The notes: generated by a model from the letters alone, not told the origin. Shown: positions 1 through 10,661, counted from the stretch's first letter. The stretch is 29,520 bases of DNA from Silene noctiflora (GCA_009801015.1 VHZZ01000049.1:367633-397152), one strand, 5' to 3'. Made by a program: numbers and translations.

Positions 1-889
1 CATAATGAAACATTAAAAGTAAACATAATTTAATGTGATTACAAATCTCTCCATAAAACGGAGTACAAAGTCTAAACCAAAACAAAGGTGAAACTGAACA
101 AGTCTGAGGAAGCTAAGACAAAACTCGTGAGACTCCACCCTGCTAACCTCGCCACATAGTCAATAGCCATTATCGTCATTACCTGCTAAATCAACTGCTC
201 ACCATCCCCGAATGGATCACCACCTCTCACAATGGCTCACAAAATCACAATACCGATGACATCATAATCACACCCAACACCAGCATCCATCACCAACACC
301 GCCATCACAACATCGCCACAATCATAGAAACATATCACAATATATCACAAAATCGTGACATTAATACAGTATACAGTTCTACAATCAACTGAGTAGGGAA
401 ACCTTACCTTAATAAGAAAATCCGGTACAAGCAAGAGATCAATACGCTTCCTCTATGAAGTCTCCTCGTATAACGAATCAATTAATACAAATAAGGCACA
501 CAAATCCCTAAAATCCCCAAATCAGAAATTAGGGTTACGAATAATAGGTCAAAAGACTCAATTAAAGACTTACTCTGATGAGTCTTACGATGCGTGAAAA
601 CCCCAACAAATGATGAAGATGCGCCGCGAAATGAAGGATTAGAAGGAGGAGCAGTAATCGATGTTTAGGTTTTTGTTTTAAAAGTGAATAAACAATTTAC
701 TACTTCTCGTTCTAATATATATATACTTTCCGCCAAAAACCCGACACGAACCGGACACTCGACAGAGTGCACTGCACTCGTCCGAGTCCCCAACCCCCAA
801 AACGCTTGACAGACCAAACCACATGGGCACTCGGTCGAGTACCCTGTACTCTGTCGAGTGTCCCAATACTAAAAATCACGAGTATTACA
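1..889 (-). repeat. Left (3') LTR of the gypsy element, partial
   Basis: The sequence repeats the right LTR: position 1 corresponds to about 3476, and both copies end in CACGAGTATTACA. The terminal CA at 888-889 is the TG start of the LTR on the minus strand. The rest lies outside the window. Compared with the right copy it lacks most of the block at about 3660-3925. A TATA run at 715-725 matches the presumed promoter of the right copy. Confidence 0.88.
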
Positions 890-1583
890 GGGCCCATACG
901 GTACGGGGTCTTATAGATAGGTCCCGTCCCCGGCTTCAATTCTACGCTGAAGTCGATATCCCTCTTTGGTGGTAACCCTGATATCTTCTCCGGAAAGACA
1001 TCTTCGAACTCACTCACCACAGGTATCTCCATTGTTGAAGGCTCTTTTACCCGGCTATTTTTCACATGGCACAGAATCATAGGATGCCCCTTCTTCAAAA
1101 ACGACTTCAAGGTCAGAGCTGCAATAATCTTGACTTTGGGCTTGATCACAAACCCACGGTAAGACACTCTAACCCCCTTAGGCCCTTTCAAGGAGACCTT
1201 CTTTTGCTGACAGTCAATGGTGGCATTATACCTCCCTAGCCAGTCCATTCCCACTATGACCTCNTCCCTAGCCAGTCCATTCCCACTATGACCTCAAAAC
1301 CACCCAAAGGAAACTCGAACAAATCAACTGGAAAGTTGACTTGCCCTACAACCATAGACCCACCCTTATACAACTTCCCACAGGACACCGACTCCCCTGA
1401 CGGTATAAAGACCACACCTTTTACAGACTCAAACAACTCCAGACCCATAGTTCTAACATGACTCATAGATACAAACGTATAGGTCGCCTCTGAATTGAAA
1501 AGAACAAAAGTAGGAGTGTTGTTAACAAGAAAAGTACCAGTAACCACCTGGGTGTCCTCCTCCGCTTCTTGCTTATCTATCAT
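890..1583 (-). pseudogene. Gypsy pol fragment: aspartic protease and start of reverse transcriptase
   Basis: The minus strand encodes a retroviral-type protease followed by the RT N-terminus. The protease active-site stretch reads VLFNSEATYTF where the family normally has D-S-G-A-T, so both the catalytic Asp and the following Gly are changed and the enzyme should be dead. The downstream family motif IVGMDWL is present. The RT part begins near GLPPKRDIDF and ends at KTPYRMGP, before any of the catalytic palm motifs, where it runs straight into the LTR at 889. The reading frame is broken at 1264 by an N plus a 31-base duplication. This is probably an assembly error, since the two flanking frames join at the duplicated motif. 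Confidence 0.85.
1264..1264. other. Single N between identical 31-base copies (assembly gap)
   Basis: Bases 1233-1263 and 1265-1295 are identical, separated only by the N. Removing one copy plus the N takes out 32 bases and puts the protease frame back in register across the family motif GMDWLG. This is what a scaffolder leaves when two overlapping contig ends are joined without being merged. Confidence 0.85.
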
Positions 1584-1736
1584 GAACAGTTTGCCACTGT
1601 TCTTATGCCCGGTACCCTATACCGTGTTCGCCGATGTTGTAGACTTCACAGTTGAATGATGGTTCCCATTGTCATTCTACCTCTGATAGCTTCCACCATT
1701 GTTGCGGTTGAAGCCACTCTAGTTACCCTAACTGCC

Positions 1737-2710
1737 CTAGCTATGGCATGACCCAGCTCGTTTGTTGCTAGCCATGCTCTGACTCGGCCCCTGAGAAAAA
1801 CCTCCACACCTCTGGCCCTGAAAACCTTGCCCTCCGGGACTAGTGCAGTCACTCCTCTTGTGGTCAGTGCCTCCACAGTTGAAACAAGTCATAGCGGAGC
1901 CGCCACTGAAACTCCTACCACCCCGACCTCCATACCCAAAGCCCCTAGAGGAAGCCCTCCCCTGTTTTAAGTTCCCCTTCTTGAACCCCGACGTGCCAGT
2001 ACCTTCACTCTCAGCCCTTCTCTTCTCTCCACTCTTCTCCTTGGCGTCTTTTGTCATCTCAGCCAACCTCTCAGCATTTCCAACCCGCTCATAAACTTCC
2101 TTAACATCAGTAAGGACCCCAGAAGCCAACCTCTCCAGAATCTTCACTGACAACCCCTTCTCAAACCGAATGGCTATACTCAACTTGTTCACCTCCAGAT
2201 CATCTACATAGCGAGCCAGCTCATTGAACTTACGGTGATACTCTACCACTGTCATCCCCTCAGTCATGCGGAACGAGTCGAACTCTGCCCTCATCTTGTT
2301 CCTAATGTTCTCAAGAACAAACTGGTGTCTCATATCCTTCTTAAACTCGGCCCAAGGAATAACAGGTTCCCCTAGGCCCTTGTAGTACTCCCGAGCATTA
2401 AACTTCTCCCGGTTCCACCACACAGCAGCCTCATCTCGGAGGTAGAACGCAGCTTGATAACTTCCAGAACACTCTCCATCTCCATATGCCAGTTGCCTAG
2501 CAGATTTGGCACCCCGGTGCCCTCATATACCTTAGGGTTGAAGCGAGAGATAGTGGTGCTCATTTTGGTAGCATCCACCACCTTCTCTTTGGCATGCCCT
2601 ATCGTTCGGAGAGCCTCGGTGAACACTTCCTGTTGTTCGATCATCCTGGCTACCTCGTCGATAGTCATCTCAGAAGCTTTGATACAAGTGGAAGATCTCT
2701 TTGGAGGCAT
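1737..2710 (-). pseudogene. Gypsy gag (capsid and zinc knuckle), frameshifted
   Basis: The start at 2710 (MPPKRS) lies just after the leader. The upstream piece has a gag N-terminus ending near LEVIKL at about 2455. The downstream piece resumes in another frame with the gag signature DEAAVWWNRE and EYHRKFNELARYV, so a short deletion or frameshift lies at roughly 2440-2460. A CX2CX4HX4C zinc knuckle (CFNCGGTDHKRSDC) sits near 1880-1925, inside a Gly/Arg-rich tail. The frame then ends in a stop at 1737-1739 before the protease, so gag and pol are no longer contiguous. The protein would package element RNA if intact. As it stands it is a relic. Confidence 0.87.
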
Positions 2711-2783
2711 CGTTACTATACAAGAAAATAGTCGTAAGCATATAGCCTACGGCTTAAATAACATAAACAGCCTCCCAGCAACA

Positions 2784-3005
2784 CACTCGGTCGAGTGCCC
2801 AAAGGCACTCGGTCGAGTTCAAATCTTCCAGGGTCTGACACGATTTACCATGAAAATGCACTCGGTCGAGTACAAAACGTACTCGGCCGAGTGTCTCGCA
2901 CACTCGGTCGAGTGCGAAAGTGACAGGGATCTGCCTCAAAACATCAAAAATACCACTCGGTAGAGTTCCAGAAACTCGGCCGAGTGCCCCACACTCGGTC
3001 GAGTC
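2784..3005. repeat. Array of CACTCG-NN-CGAGTG hyphenated palindromes in the gypsy leader
   Basis: Eight copies of a 14-base motif, 6-base arms CACTCG/CGAGTG around a 2-base centre (mostly GT, sometimes GC), start near 2784, 2806, 2859, 2880, 2901, 2954, 2973 and 2992. Outer bases vary and one copy (2954) has a broken arm. The array lies in the untranslated leader between the primer binding site and gag. The same motif recurs in the U3 part of both LTRs. Confidence 0.85.
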
Positions 3006-3361
3006 TTGCCACACTACTATTATCCCGCATGCTTTTATACACAAAACCATATAAGGCACATAATCCTATCATGTTACTATTCTGGTCAAAACGCAACAGT
3101 ATATCATCTCATGTCAACATATTCTCATCTCCATATCATCATACACTTCAACATATATCAATCATGCTATCATATATAGAAACACTTAGCATACATTGCC
3201 CCTTGACACCCCCGTGACCGGCTCAAAGTTGTAAAGGCAAAGTGCGGTTCTGGGACGTCTCCCAAACCTTTGCGGTAGCCCTAAACAACTTCTACCCGGG
3301 TTCATTTTATTTAGACACCCTATGTTCATTTTGTTCATTGGTTTTAGGTTCCAAAATTGTT

Positions 3362-3373
3362 GCTCTGATACCA
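3362..3373 (-). other. Primer binding site of the gypsy element
   Basis: On the minus strand the sequence reads TGGTATCAGAGC. This is complementary to the 3' end of initiator tRNA-Met, the usual primer of plant LTR retrotransposons. It lies 3 bases from the LTR end at 3377, which fixes the element's orientation. Confidence 0.9.
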
Positions 3374-3376
3374 CTT

Positions 3377-4586
3377 TGTAACACCCCCAGACTCCGAGGC
3401 ACCTTACCAAGGACTACCTCCGAATACAAGGATGCTACCATCTCGGTTTCCTGAGGCAGTGAACATCATAGTAACCATAATGAAACATTAAAAATAAATA
3501 TAATTTAATGTGATTACAAAATTCTCCATAAAACGGAGTACAAAATCCAAACCAAAAGAAATGTGATATCTAAACAAAGTTCGCGGAAGCTAAAGACAAA
3601 ACTCGTGAAGACTCCACCCTGCTAACCCCGCCACATATTCAACAGCCATCATCATCAATACCACAGTTTTGAAAACAATAACGGGGTCAGTCAACTGGGC
3701 AACTATATACAAGAAACAATGTAAACATATCAAAACAAACCACCAACATCGTCACCACCATCATCATCACACCACACATCAAGTAATCGACTGCACACCA
3801 AAGTGTGTAGCCCTGTCAATAGAGGACCGCAGCCACACCGCCTAACTACACACAATACCCAAGTCCCTTAATGTGCACATCCCTCCTACACTAAGAGAAC
3901 GCAGGAGACGAACAATTGGGGTGAGACCACCTCTCACAATGGCTCACAAAATCACAATATCAATCACATCTCAATCATACCCAACACCTACATCCACCAC
4001 AAACATCGCCATCACAACATCGTCACAATCATATAATCATTCACATTATACTATATACAGTTCTACAATCAACTGAGTAGGGAAACCCTAACAAGCAATC
4101 CGGTATAAGCAATAGATCAGAATGCTTCCTCTACGAAGTCTCCTCCTATAACGAAGCAATTACAGAAAATAAGGCACAAATCACCAAAAACCCCCAAATC
4201 AGAAACTGGGGTTACATACTATAGGCCAAAAGACTCAATTAAAGACTTACCCTGACGATTACGGAATTAAGATGCGTGAAAACTTCAACAAATGACTAGG
4301 ATGCGCCGCAGATTGAAGGATTAGAAGGAGGAGCAATTATCGATGTTTAGGTTTTTGTTTTAAAAGTGAATAAACGGTTTACTGCTTCTCGTTCTAATAT
4401 ATATACTTTCCGCCAAAAAACCGACACGAACCGGACACTCGACCGAGTAAGCGACACTCAACCGAGTGCTCCGCACTCGTCCGAGTCCCCAAATCCCATA
4501 ACATTGACAGACCAACCCCACATGGGCACTCGGTCGAGTACCCTGTACTCTGCCGAGTCCCAATGCCAAAAACCACGAGTATTACA
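3377..4586 (-). repeat. Right (5') LTR of the gypsy element
   Basis: The plus strand reads TGTAACACCC at 3377 and GTATTACA at the 4586 end, giving TG...CA termini and 1210 bases. On the minus strand it starts TGTAATACTCGTG. Five copies of the CACTCG-NN-CGAGTG motif lie at about 4437, 4455, 4474, 4527 and 4547, in the presumed U3. Confidence 0.88.
4398..4405 (-). promoter_or_regulatory. TATA box of the gypsy LTR (candidate)
   Basis: The minus strand reads GTATATATATTAG about 180 bases inside the LTR start, just downstream of the palindrome cluster. The left LTR keeps the same run at 715-725. Position and conservation in both copies fit the U3 promoter, but no transcript is seen. Confidence 0.5.
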
Positions 4587-6119
4587 CAAGACTCCAAGCA
4601 ACTGCAATTTTTGCATCAGATTTTTTGCTTTATTTTAGAATTATAATTCTTCATTTCTTACTATTATTTTATTTATGATTGTAATTTTTAGTACTTGGAT
4701 GTAACTTTAAAATGTGTGGACTATGATTTAACTGAATTACTCAGATTATTGATAAATGAAAACTTGAGATTTAATTTTATTATTCTCAATTTGTGCTCTG
4801 CTTAGTTGAAACCTTCAACATTCTGTGTTTTGCTTGGTTGTTGGCTCAGTCCCGTTATCCTACTTGTGCCTTGTTTAGCGGTATATCAGAATTGGTATTA
4901 CAGTTATTTCATTTAATCTTTATTTTGCTTGATTACATTTAAGTCATGAATTAGACTGAAATTATATTATGTCCCTTGCTTGAATATAATTCATGTCTTT
5001 CTATCAAAACTCACAATCCTTGTATTTTATGTATCATACATTCATAACTATATTAAATTAAAGACATAAAATAATTGAATAAACTCGGTGTAATAATTTT
5101 TATTTTTATTTTTTTGAAAAATGGCTCTAATTAATGACTTAAAAAAAGTTATTTAGATTGCAATTATCTAAGTTAAACTAAAATTTTAGTTAAATTACAC
5201 CAATACTACGTCGTACGTAAAATATATTTTATGTTATCCTAACTGAAATTCAATTTAGACTAATAATATATTTTAAAAATTCAGTTTTTTCCCGCATCAA
5301 ATCAGTCTTTTACTACTCCGTATCATTTATTTTGCGTGCATATTCATTATTCAAGCAACTTTAAGTGAATGAGGTCTTATATATTATGCGCAACTCAAAT
5401 TCTTAAGAGAGACGGTCTCTCATTTATGCTAGTGAGAGACCTCTTTCATAATAGGAAGTTATTATTTGTAATTTTGTATACGCAATAACGCAAGCACCCA
5501 GCACCTCAACTAGATTATAGTTTTTTTTTAAAACGAAAAATAATATTGAACATGCCGTAATATAAACATTAAAATGGTTAAAATAGAGATAATATGAAGT
5601 ATGAACACTATATCTTAAATGTAAATCACCCTATATATTGTATATAGATCTTCGGACGCCAAAACAAATACTGAGTAAAATAATGTATTTATTCACCAAT
5701 TTTTGTGTGTGAACTTAAAACGGTTGACACAACTAATTAAAATAGAGGTAAAGATGAAAGAAAGTTGTGAGAAATTGTAAATTAAAACGATCTTAAATAA
5801 GATATAGCGATACTTATTGGGCACGGATGGTACAAACTACAAAGTAACACTAGGGATTATGATGTGAAAGTAGTGAAGTTTGATCACATGAGACTTTGTC
5901 GGACGTAGAATATAACACTCATCAAAACTTTAGAAAAGTAGTCTCAATATTTCAGGCATTTCAATAGTTTACACGTCTGCTTTATTTCTCCTTCCATAAG
6001 TCATAAGTAGGGGAGTAATCAACTTGGTTACCCATAATCCCATGTTCTTTTAAGTTTGCTCAGATAATTCTCACAGTTAAACCAATCAATAATCCTAGAT
6101 CATCAACACAATTCAAAAC
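4587..6119. other. AT-rich intergenic region upstream of the amidase gene
   Basis: No coding region is evident. A short palindrome AGAGACGGTCTCT at 5408-5420, followed about 12 bases later by GTGAGAGACC, looks like the end of an old MITE, but no partner end was found. The promoter of the amidase gene should lie in the last few hundred bases; I see no convincing TATA box. Confidence 0.5.
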
Positions 6120-8613
6120 ATGTTCATAATCACCTCTTGCCCTTCAATCCATTTATTGCTAAAACTAACAACAATCCTCATAATCCTCCTAAATCCATCA
6201 CCAAACAATGCAACAACACACAACACAGAACCTCCACCAAATTTCCAAATGCAAGAATCCACAATAAAAGACATCCAAAAAGCCTTGAAACAAAACACCC
6301 TCACATCACTCCAACTCCTCAACCTGTACCTAAAACAAATAAACAAGCTCAACCCAACATTAAGAGCAGTCATAGAGGTAAACCCGGAAGCGGTAGCCCA
6401 AGCGAAAGCGGCCGATACGAGACGAGCTAAAGGAGAAGCAAGGAAGTCATGGGTTGATGGGATACCAATATTGATCAAGGATAATATTGGTACAAAAGAT
6501 AAGATGAATACAACAGCAGGGTCTTATGCTTTGTTGGGCTCAATTGTGGGATTTGATAGTGGTGTTGTTAAAAGGTTAAGGGATAATGGGGCTGTTATTA
6601 TTGGCAAGGCTAGTTTAAGTGAATGGGCCCATTTTAGGTCTGATTTTGCTCCTAGTGGTTGGTGTGCTAGGACTGGCCAAGCCAAGGCAAGTGTCTTCCT
6701 TCAACTTTACTTATTTTTATTAATCAATTTTTGTTTGAGACCGTTTTAGGTTAAGATAACTCTCGTGCATAGACATCAAAAAAAGTGAAAGGTTTTCTTG
6801 AGCAAGACTAAACCTTGCTCTTTCCGGCTTAATTTCAGCACTTCAACTTAGCTCCATTCCGTTCAATTCATCTCAGCTCGGCTCTTTTTAGTTCAGCTCA
6901 ATTCAAATTAACTCGTACTTCAATTTCATTCATTTCAATTCAGCTAAGCTTCACTTTGTTAAGCTTTTTTCAGCCGAATAGAACAGGATTAGTGATTTGT
7001 AAATTCAATATAGTGTTTAGTTTTGAGGTCTACCTGTATATTAACAAGTTAAGTTGCAGAACCCATACAATTTATCAGCAACTCCTTGTGGCTCAAGCAG
7101 TGGATCAGCCATAGCAGCAGCAGCCAACATGGCGGCGGTTACTCTTGGCACTGAAACAGATGGCTCTATTCTTTGTCCTGCGAGCGCTAATTCAGTCGTT
7201 GGCATCAAGCCTACTCTCGGTCTCACTAGCCGAGGTGGTGTCGTTCCAATTTCTCCTAGACAAGATACTGTTGGGTATGCGCCACACCTGAACAGACGCA
7301 GCTTATGTTTCAAATTCAGTAGCTCTCGGCCAATGCAATTCTCGATACAATATCCATTTTTGCTCGTTAGGGATTATATTAAGTCTTTGCAGAAATTGAT
7401 GCATTTAGTTATACAGGCCAATCTGTAGGACAGTAACAGACGCAGCTTATGTTCTTGAGTCTATAGTAGGATATGATCCTTACGATTCTGAAGCAACTAT
7501 GAAAGCAACAAAGTACATACCAATCGGTGGCTATTCACAATTTCTAAAGCTTGACGGGCTTAAAGGGAAGCGATTAGGAATCCTAAGAAAGTCGTTTTTT
7601 GATGATGTTTCTCCTCACCTCGCCACAGTATATAAGCAACATTTTCGTACTCTAAGGTAGGCCAAAATAGAATTGAGCTTATCATGTACTTGGTAACTGA
7701 GTTTAGTTGCTTCGTAGTTTTAACACGATATTGAAATTTTGTGAGGTAACTAAAGGCAACGAGGAGCTGTGATCGTAGACAACTTGGAAATACCAACATA
7801 TGATGCAATGAGTTCATCCAACTACGAGGAAATGATGCTCGAAACAGAGTTCAAGTTGGCCTTGAATTCGTACTTAAAACAGCTCGTCAAGTCCCCTGTA
7901 CGATCTTTAGCCGATGTCATTGAATTTAACCGCAAACATGCTCACAAGGTATGTCAAAGCATGCTGTAATCTAGTACATTCAACATGTTCTTTGTGTTTC
8001 GTGAGAGATTTTGAACTAATTAACAAAAGTAACAAATCTGATAGGCGAGTGATGAGAAACTAATAGTACTATAATAGACGGGCTGGCTCCTAGTGAAAAA
8101 TTGTAATATTTGCCTGTCGTCACATTAGATCTTTAAACAGTCTTCTCAAGCTCTATCATTGAATGTAAGTGAAATTATTTCCGTTCAGTTCAGTTCAGCT
8201 GAGTTATAGCGGAGCCTAAACAAAATGACCAACGTCGTGGGTTGATAACTGATATGCAGGAAATGATAAAGGAATACGGCCAGGGCATATTCTACGCAGC
8301 TGAAGCAACAAAAGGCATCAAATCGAAAGAGAAGAAAGCCTTGGCAACATTAGCATCTTGGTCGAGAGACGGGTTTGAGAAAGTGATGAATGAGAAGAGA
8401 CTAGATGCAATTATAGGTCCAGATTATTCATCTTTTACTAGTGTACTTGCAGTTGGAGGGTACCCAGGGATAAGTGTTCCTGCAGGATATGATGAAGATG
8501 GAGCACCATTTGGTATTATCTTTGGAGGATTAAGAGGAAGTGAACCTCAACTTATTGAAATAGCTTATGCTTTTGAACAAGCTACACTAGTTAGGAAGCC
8601 TCCCGCATTATGA
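6120..8613 (+). CDS. Amidase-signature family hydrolase, five exons
   Basis: Exons inferred at 6120-6686, 7060-7274, 7417-7656, 7756-7948 and 8260-8613 give 522 residues, the normal length of plant amidase-signature proteins of the At4g34880 type. The fold hydrolyses amide bonds with a Lys-cisSer-Ser triad. The likely residues are K120 (in PILIKDNIG), S201 (in CGSSSGS) and S225 (in ETDGSILCP), with FAAH-like spacing. Residues 1-31 hold a hydrophobic stretch (HLLLKLTTILIILL) that looks like a signal peptide, so the enzyme is probably secretory or apoplastic. The C-terminus QATLVRKPP is typical of the group. All four junctions keep the frame. The first intron has the donor AAG|GCAAGT (GC-AG class); the others are GT-AG. 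The substrate cannot be told from sequence; indole-acetamide hydrolases and glutamyl-tRNA amidotransferase A are relatives. It looks intact. Confidence 0.9.
6687..7059 (+). other. GC-AG intron 1 of the amidase gene, with TTCAGCT-type repeats
   Basis: The donor GCAAGT follows AAG and the acceptor TTGCAG precedes the codons for NPYN, exactly where the family's sequence continues. There is no GT donor that keeps the frame and the family wording. Within the intron, about 6830-6975 is a degenerate run of short TTCAGCTCAATT-like units. A shorter stretch of the same kind lies in intron 4 near 8180-8205. Confidence 0.75.
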
Positions 8614-8980
8614 AGAACAATTTACTAAAACTAGGTCCATTATGATCGAATCAGGTTGTCACTCTTAAGACGGAGGTATCCTCGGCCTTAACATTAATAT
8701 GGATTAAGTGTTGTCTCATTTGAGCATATAAGCGAAATCTATTGCTATTCCCTACGCATTATGCTTTTGTGTTATTTATACTACTTAAAATGGATACATC
8801 TCTTTTAAATAAGAATTTGTGATTATCGATTCATCCTTGTACCTTGTTTATAACATTTCATGATAATGAGATTTCTACTGGTACTACGGTCCTATTTGAT
8901 AAATAGCATATTGGCTGAAATTAGTAGATTTTAACCTAAGGTTGACCAATCAATCTACTAATTTGATGTGTTTATGAGAT
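8614..8980. other. 3' flank of the amidase gene
   Basis: This should hold the 3' UTR and polyadenylation site. No coding region or recognisable repeat is seen. Confidence 0.5.
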
Positions 8981-9722
8981 GGCGCCACCGGGTGGCACTC
9001 AATTTGAGCGCCACCGGGGGCATTATAGTAAAATACCTAGGTTTTTTTCATTTTCTCTTCTAAAATTTGAATTTTAAACTAGTTAGTGAAAAAGGGTAGT
9101 TTAGGAACTATAAATTGCATAACTAACTATAATTGTAACAAAAATTGTAAATCAAAAAATAGTATAATCTCCTTACTTTTTGCCAAGTTTAGTGGAGGAA
9201 TGGCAACAAACAATATATTGACTTGCATGGTAATGTTTTGCCGTCTTCCTAAGTCAAATGCATAAATATATCATGCTAATATACATTAGAATAAAGAATC
9301 TAAGTTGTATTTGATTCATGGGAAAGGTAATGGTTACTACCCAATGGTTCGAAACCTAGCAACACGCGTAATATCGTCTTCTTCTTCACTGATTGACTAT
9401 ATTAAGTTTTCTCGTCTGTTGGAGAATAGATGAAGAACACGTTAGATTATAAATGAAGTAGATGAAGACCATAATTCAATGATGAAGAAACGTAATAGTT
9501 TCCGTAGATTATATTGTGTCATATATATTAATATTTTAATATTAAATAAATTACTTTGGTATGAAATATTATAGATAAAAATTAGTTAAATTAGAGTTTT
9601 ATTTTAAAATTACATAACTAGCCCTAAAGTTTTGGCGCAAAACGAAAAATTACATGTTATTTTTTTATTTTGTTTTTCTTTAATTATGGTGGCGCCGAGA
9701 TTCGGTACCACCGGGTCGCGCC
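8981..9722. mobile_element. Candidate non-autonomous element with GC-rich inverted ends
   Basis: The left end (8981-9015, starting GGCGCCACCGGGTGGCAC) and the right end (9688-9722, reverse-complemented) match at about 27 of 35 positions. They bound 740 bases of very AT-rich DNA without coding capacity. Each arm is also internally repetitive, with GCGCCACCGG twice in the left arm. I could not find a convincing target-site duplication, so the limits are tentative and the element class is unknown. Confidence 0.45.
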
Positions 9723-10661
9723 CTATCACCTTCCTTCATTCTATACATGAAAATGCTATAGTTGCCTTATAATTTGCTAATTACCAAACATTTTTTTTTT
9801 TAAAATTTGCTAAATTAACTTGGTAGTGAAACATGCTAATAAAATCTGCTAACCATATTCTACTAACGTCATTCGTTATTATAAATCTGCTTCTACTATT
9901 TGTCAAACATGGCGGTAACATCATATATGCCAATTAAAATAAAAAGTTTACCTTCCATTTCTTGCTTGTTGGACATAAAATTCACGTTGTCTTTTCATTT
10001 CTATCAATACTAAATTATACTTGCTTTTAGTACGCAGAATTGCAGAAATGCAGAATTACAGCATTGAATTTCTCTGTGTGTGAGGAGTGTTTGCTTGAAA
10101 TGTTACTAGGCGTACCTAACACAAAAATCCAGTATGGTAAAAAATACTCCGTATGTGAAAATGAAAAAAAAATCGCTTGTATAGAACTTCAAGCCGGGTC
10201 ATTTGTCTAGAAACTAGAAAGTGACACCAAACAAACTACAAATATCCAGTTTTACGTTGGGTCTTGACTATTGACACATGACACCCCATTGCTTTCTATG
10301 TGGGTTTGCCATTGACGACACATGTGTTCATAATTTTAGGGGTTTGTTATATTTCACCCTAGTTTTACTCATTCCAACCCTAGCATATTACCTTGTTGTT
10401 TTTGATTTATTAAAACTCCTTTATACACTACTTTTTTGTTTTTTTTTTTCATATTTTCGAATTCCGATTTCAAAATTTAAAAAACCCGCTTAAAAAATTA
10501 ACAAACTCAAAACCGCTTCGAAAAATCAAAACCACACTTATCACTTTTCGTTCTTTACGTATTTTAGTAACATTGGTTTTCGTATATTATTAAACGATAA
10601 TCAATAGCAACCATAAATAATTACCAAAAAACGATTAAATTAAAAACAAAAATAACGATTA
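9723..10661. other. AT-rich intergenic DNA
   Basis: No gene or defined repeat is supported. An open frame at 10278-10493 has no start context, homology or codon pattern to recommend it. Confidence 0.5.

Larger units (their letters stand above)
1..4586 (-). mobile_element. Ty3/gypsy LTR retrotransposon, internally deleted and decayed
   Basis: Read on the minus strand the order is LTR (4586-3377), a tRNA-Met-type primer binding site (3373-3362), a 650-base leader, gag (from 2710), an aspartic protease, the first residues of reverse transcriptase, then a second LTR starting at 889 and running off the left edge. The order gag-protease-RT and the RT wording at the N-terminus (GLPPKRDIDF, KTPYRM) are of the Ty3/gypsy type. 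Most of RT and all of RNase H and integrase are missing, because pol stops at the base where the left LTR begins. The two LTRs are clearly homologous but differ by many substitutions and by an indel of roughly 200-250 bases, so the insertion is old or the two LTRs come from different copies. The outer end of the left LTR is not in view, so a target duplication cannot be tested. Confidence 0.9.

Noticed and set aside
1646-1876. 76-codon frame (-) between gag and protease
   Set aside because: It is an out-of-frame reading of the gag tail and its degenerate junction with pol.
2784-3005. Regularly recurring short palindromes as a CRISPR-like array
   Set aside because: Spacing is irregular, the context is a plant retrotransposon leader, and there are no cas genes.
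10278-10493. 71-codon open frame (+)
   Set aside because: It lies in AT-rich intergenic DNA, has a composition set by base bias (Phe, Leu, Tyr), no domain and no splice partners.
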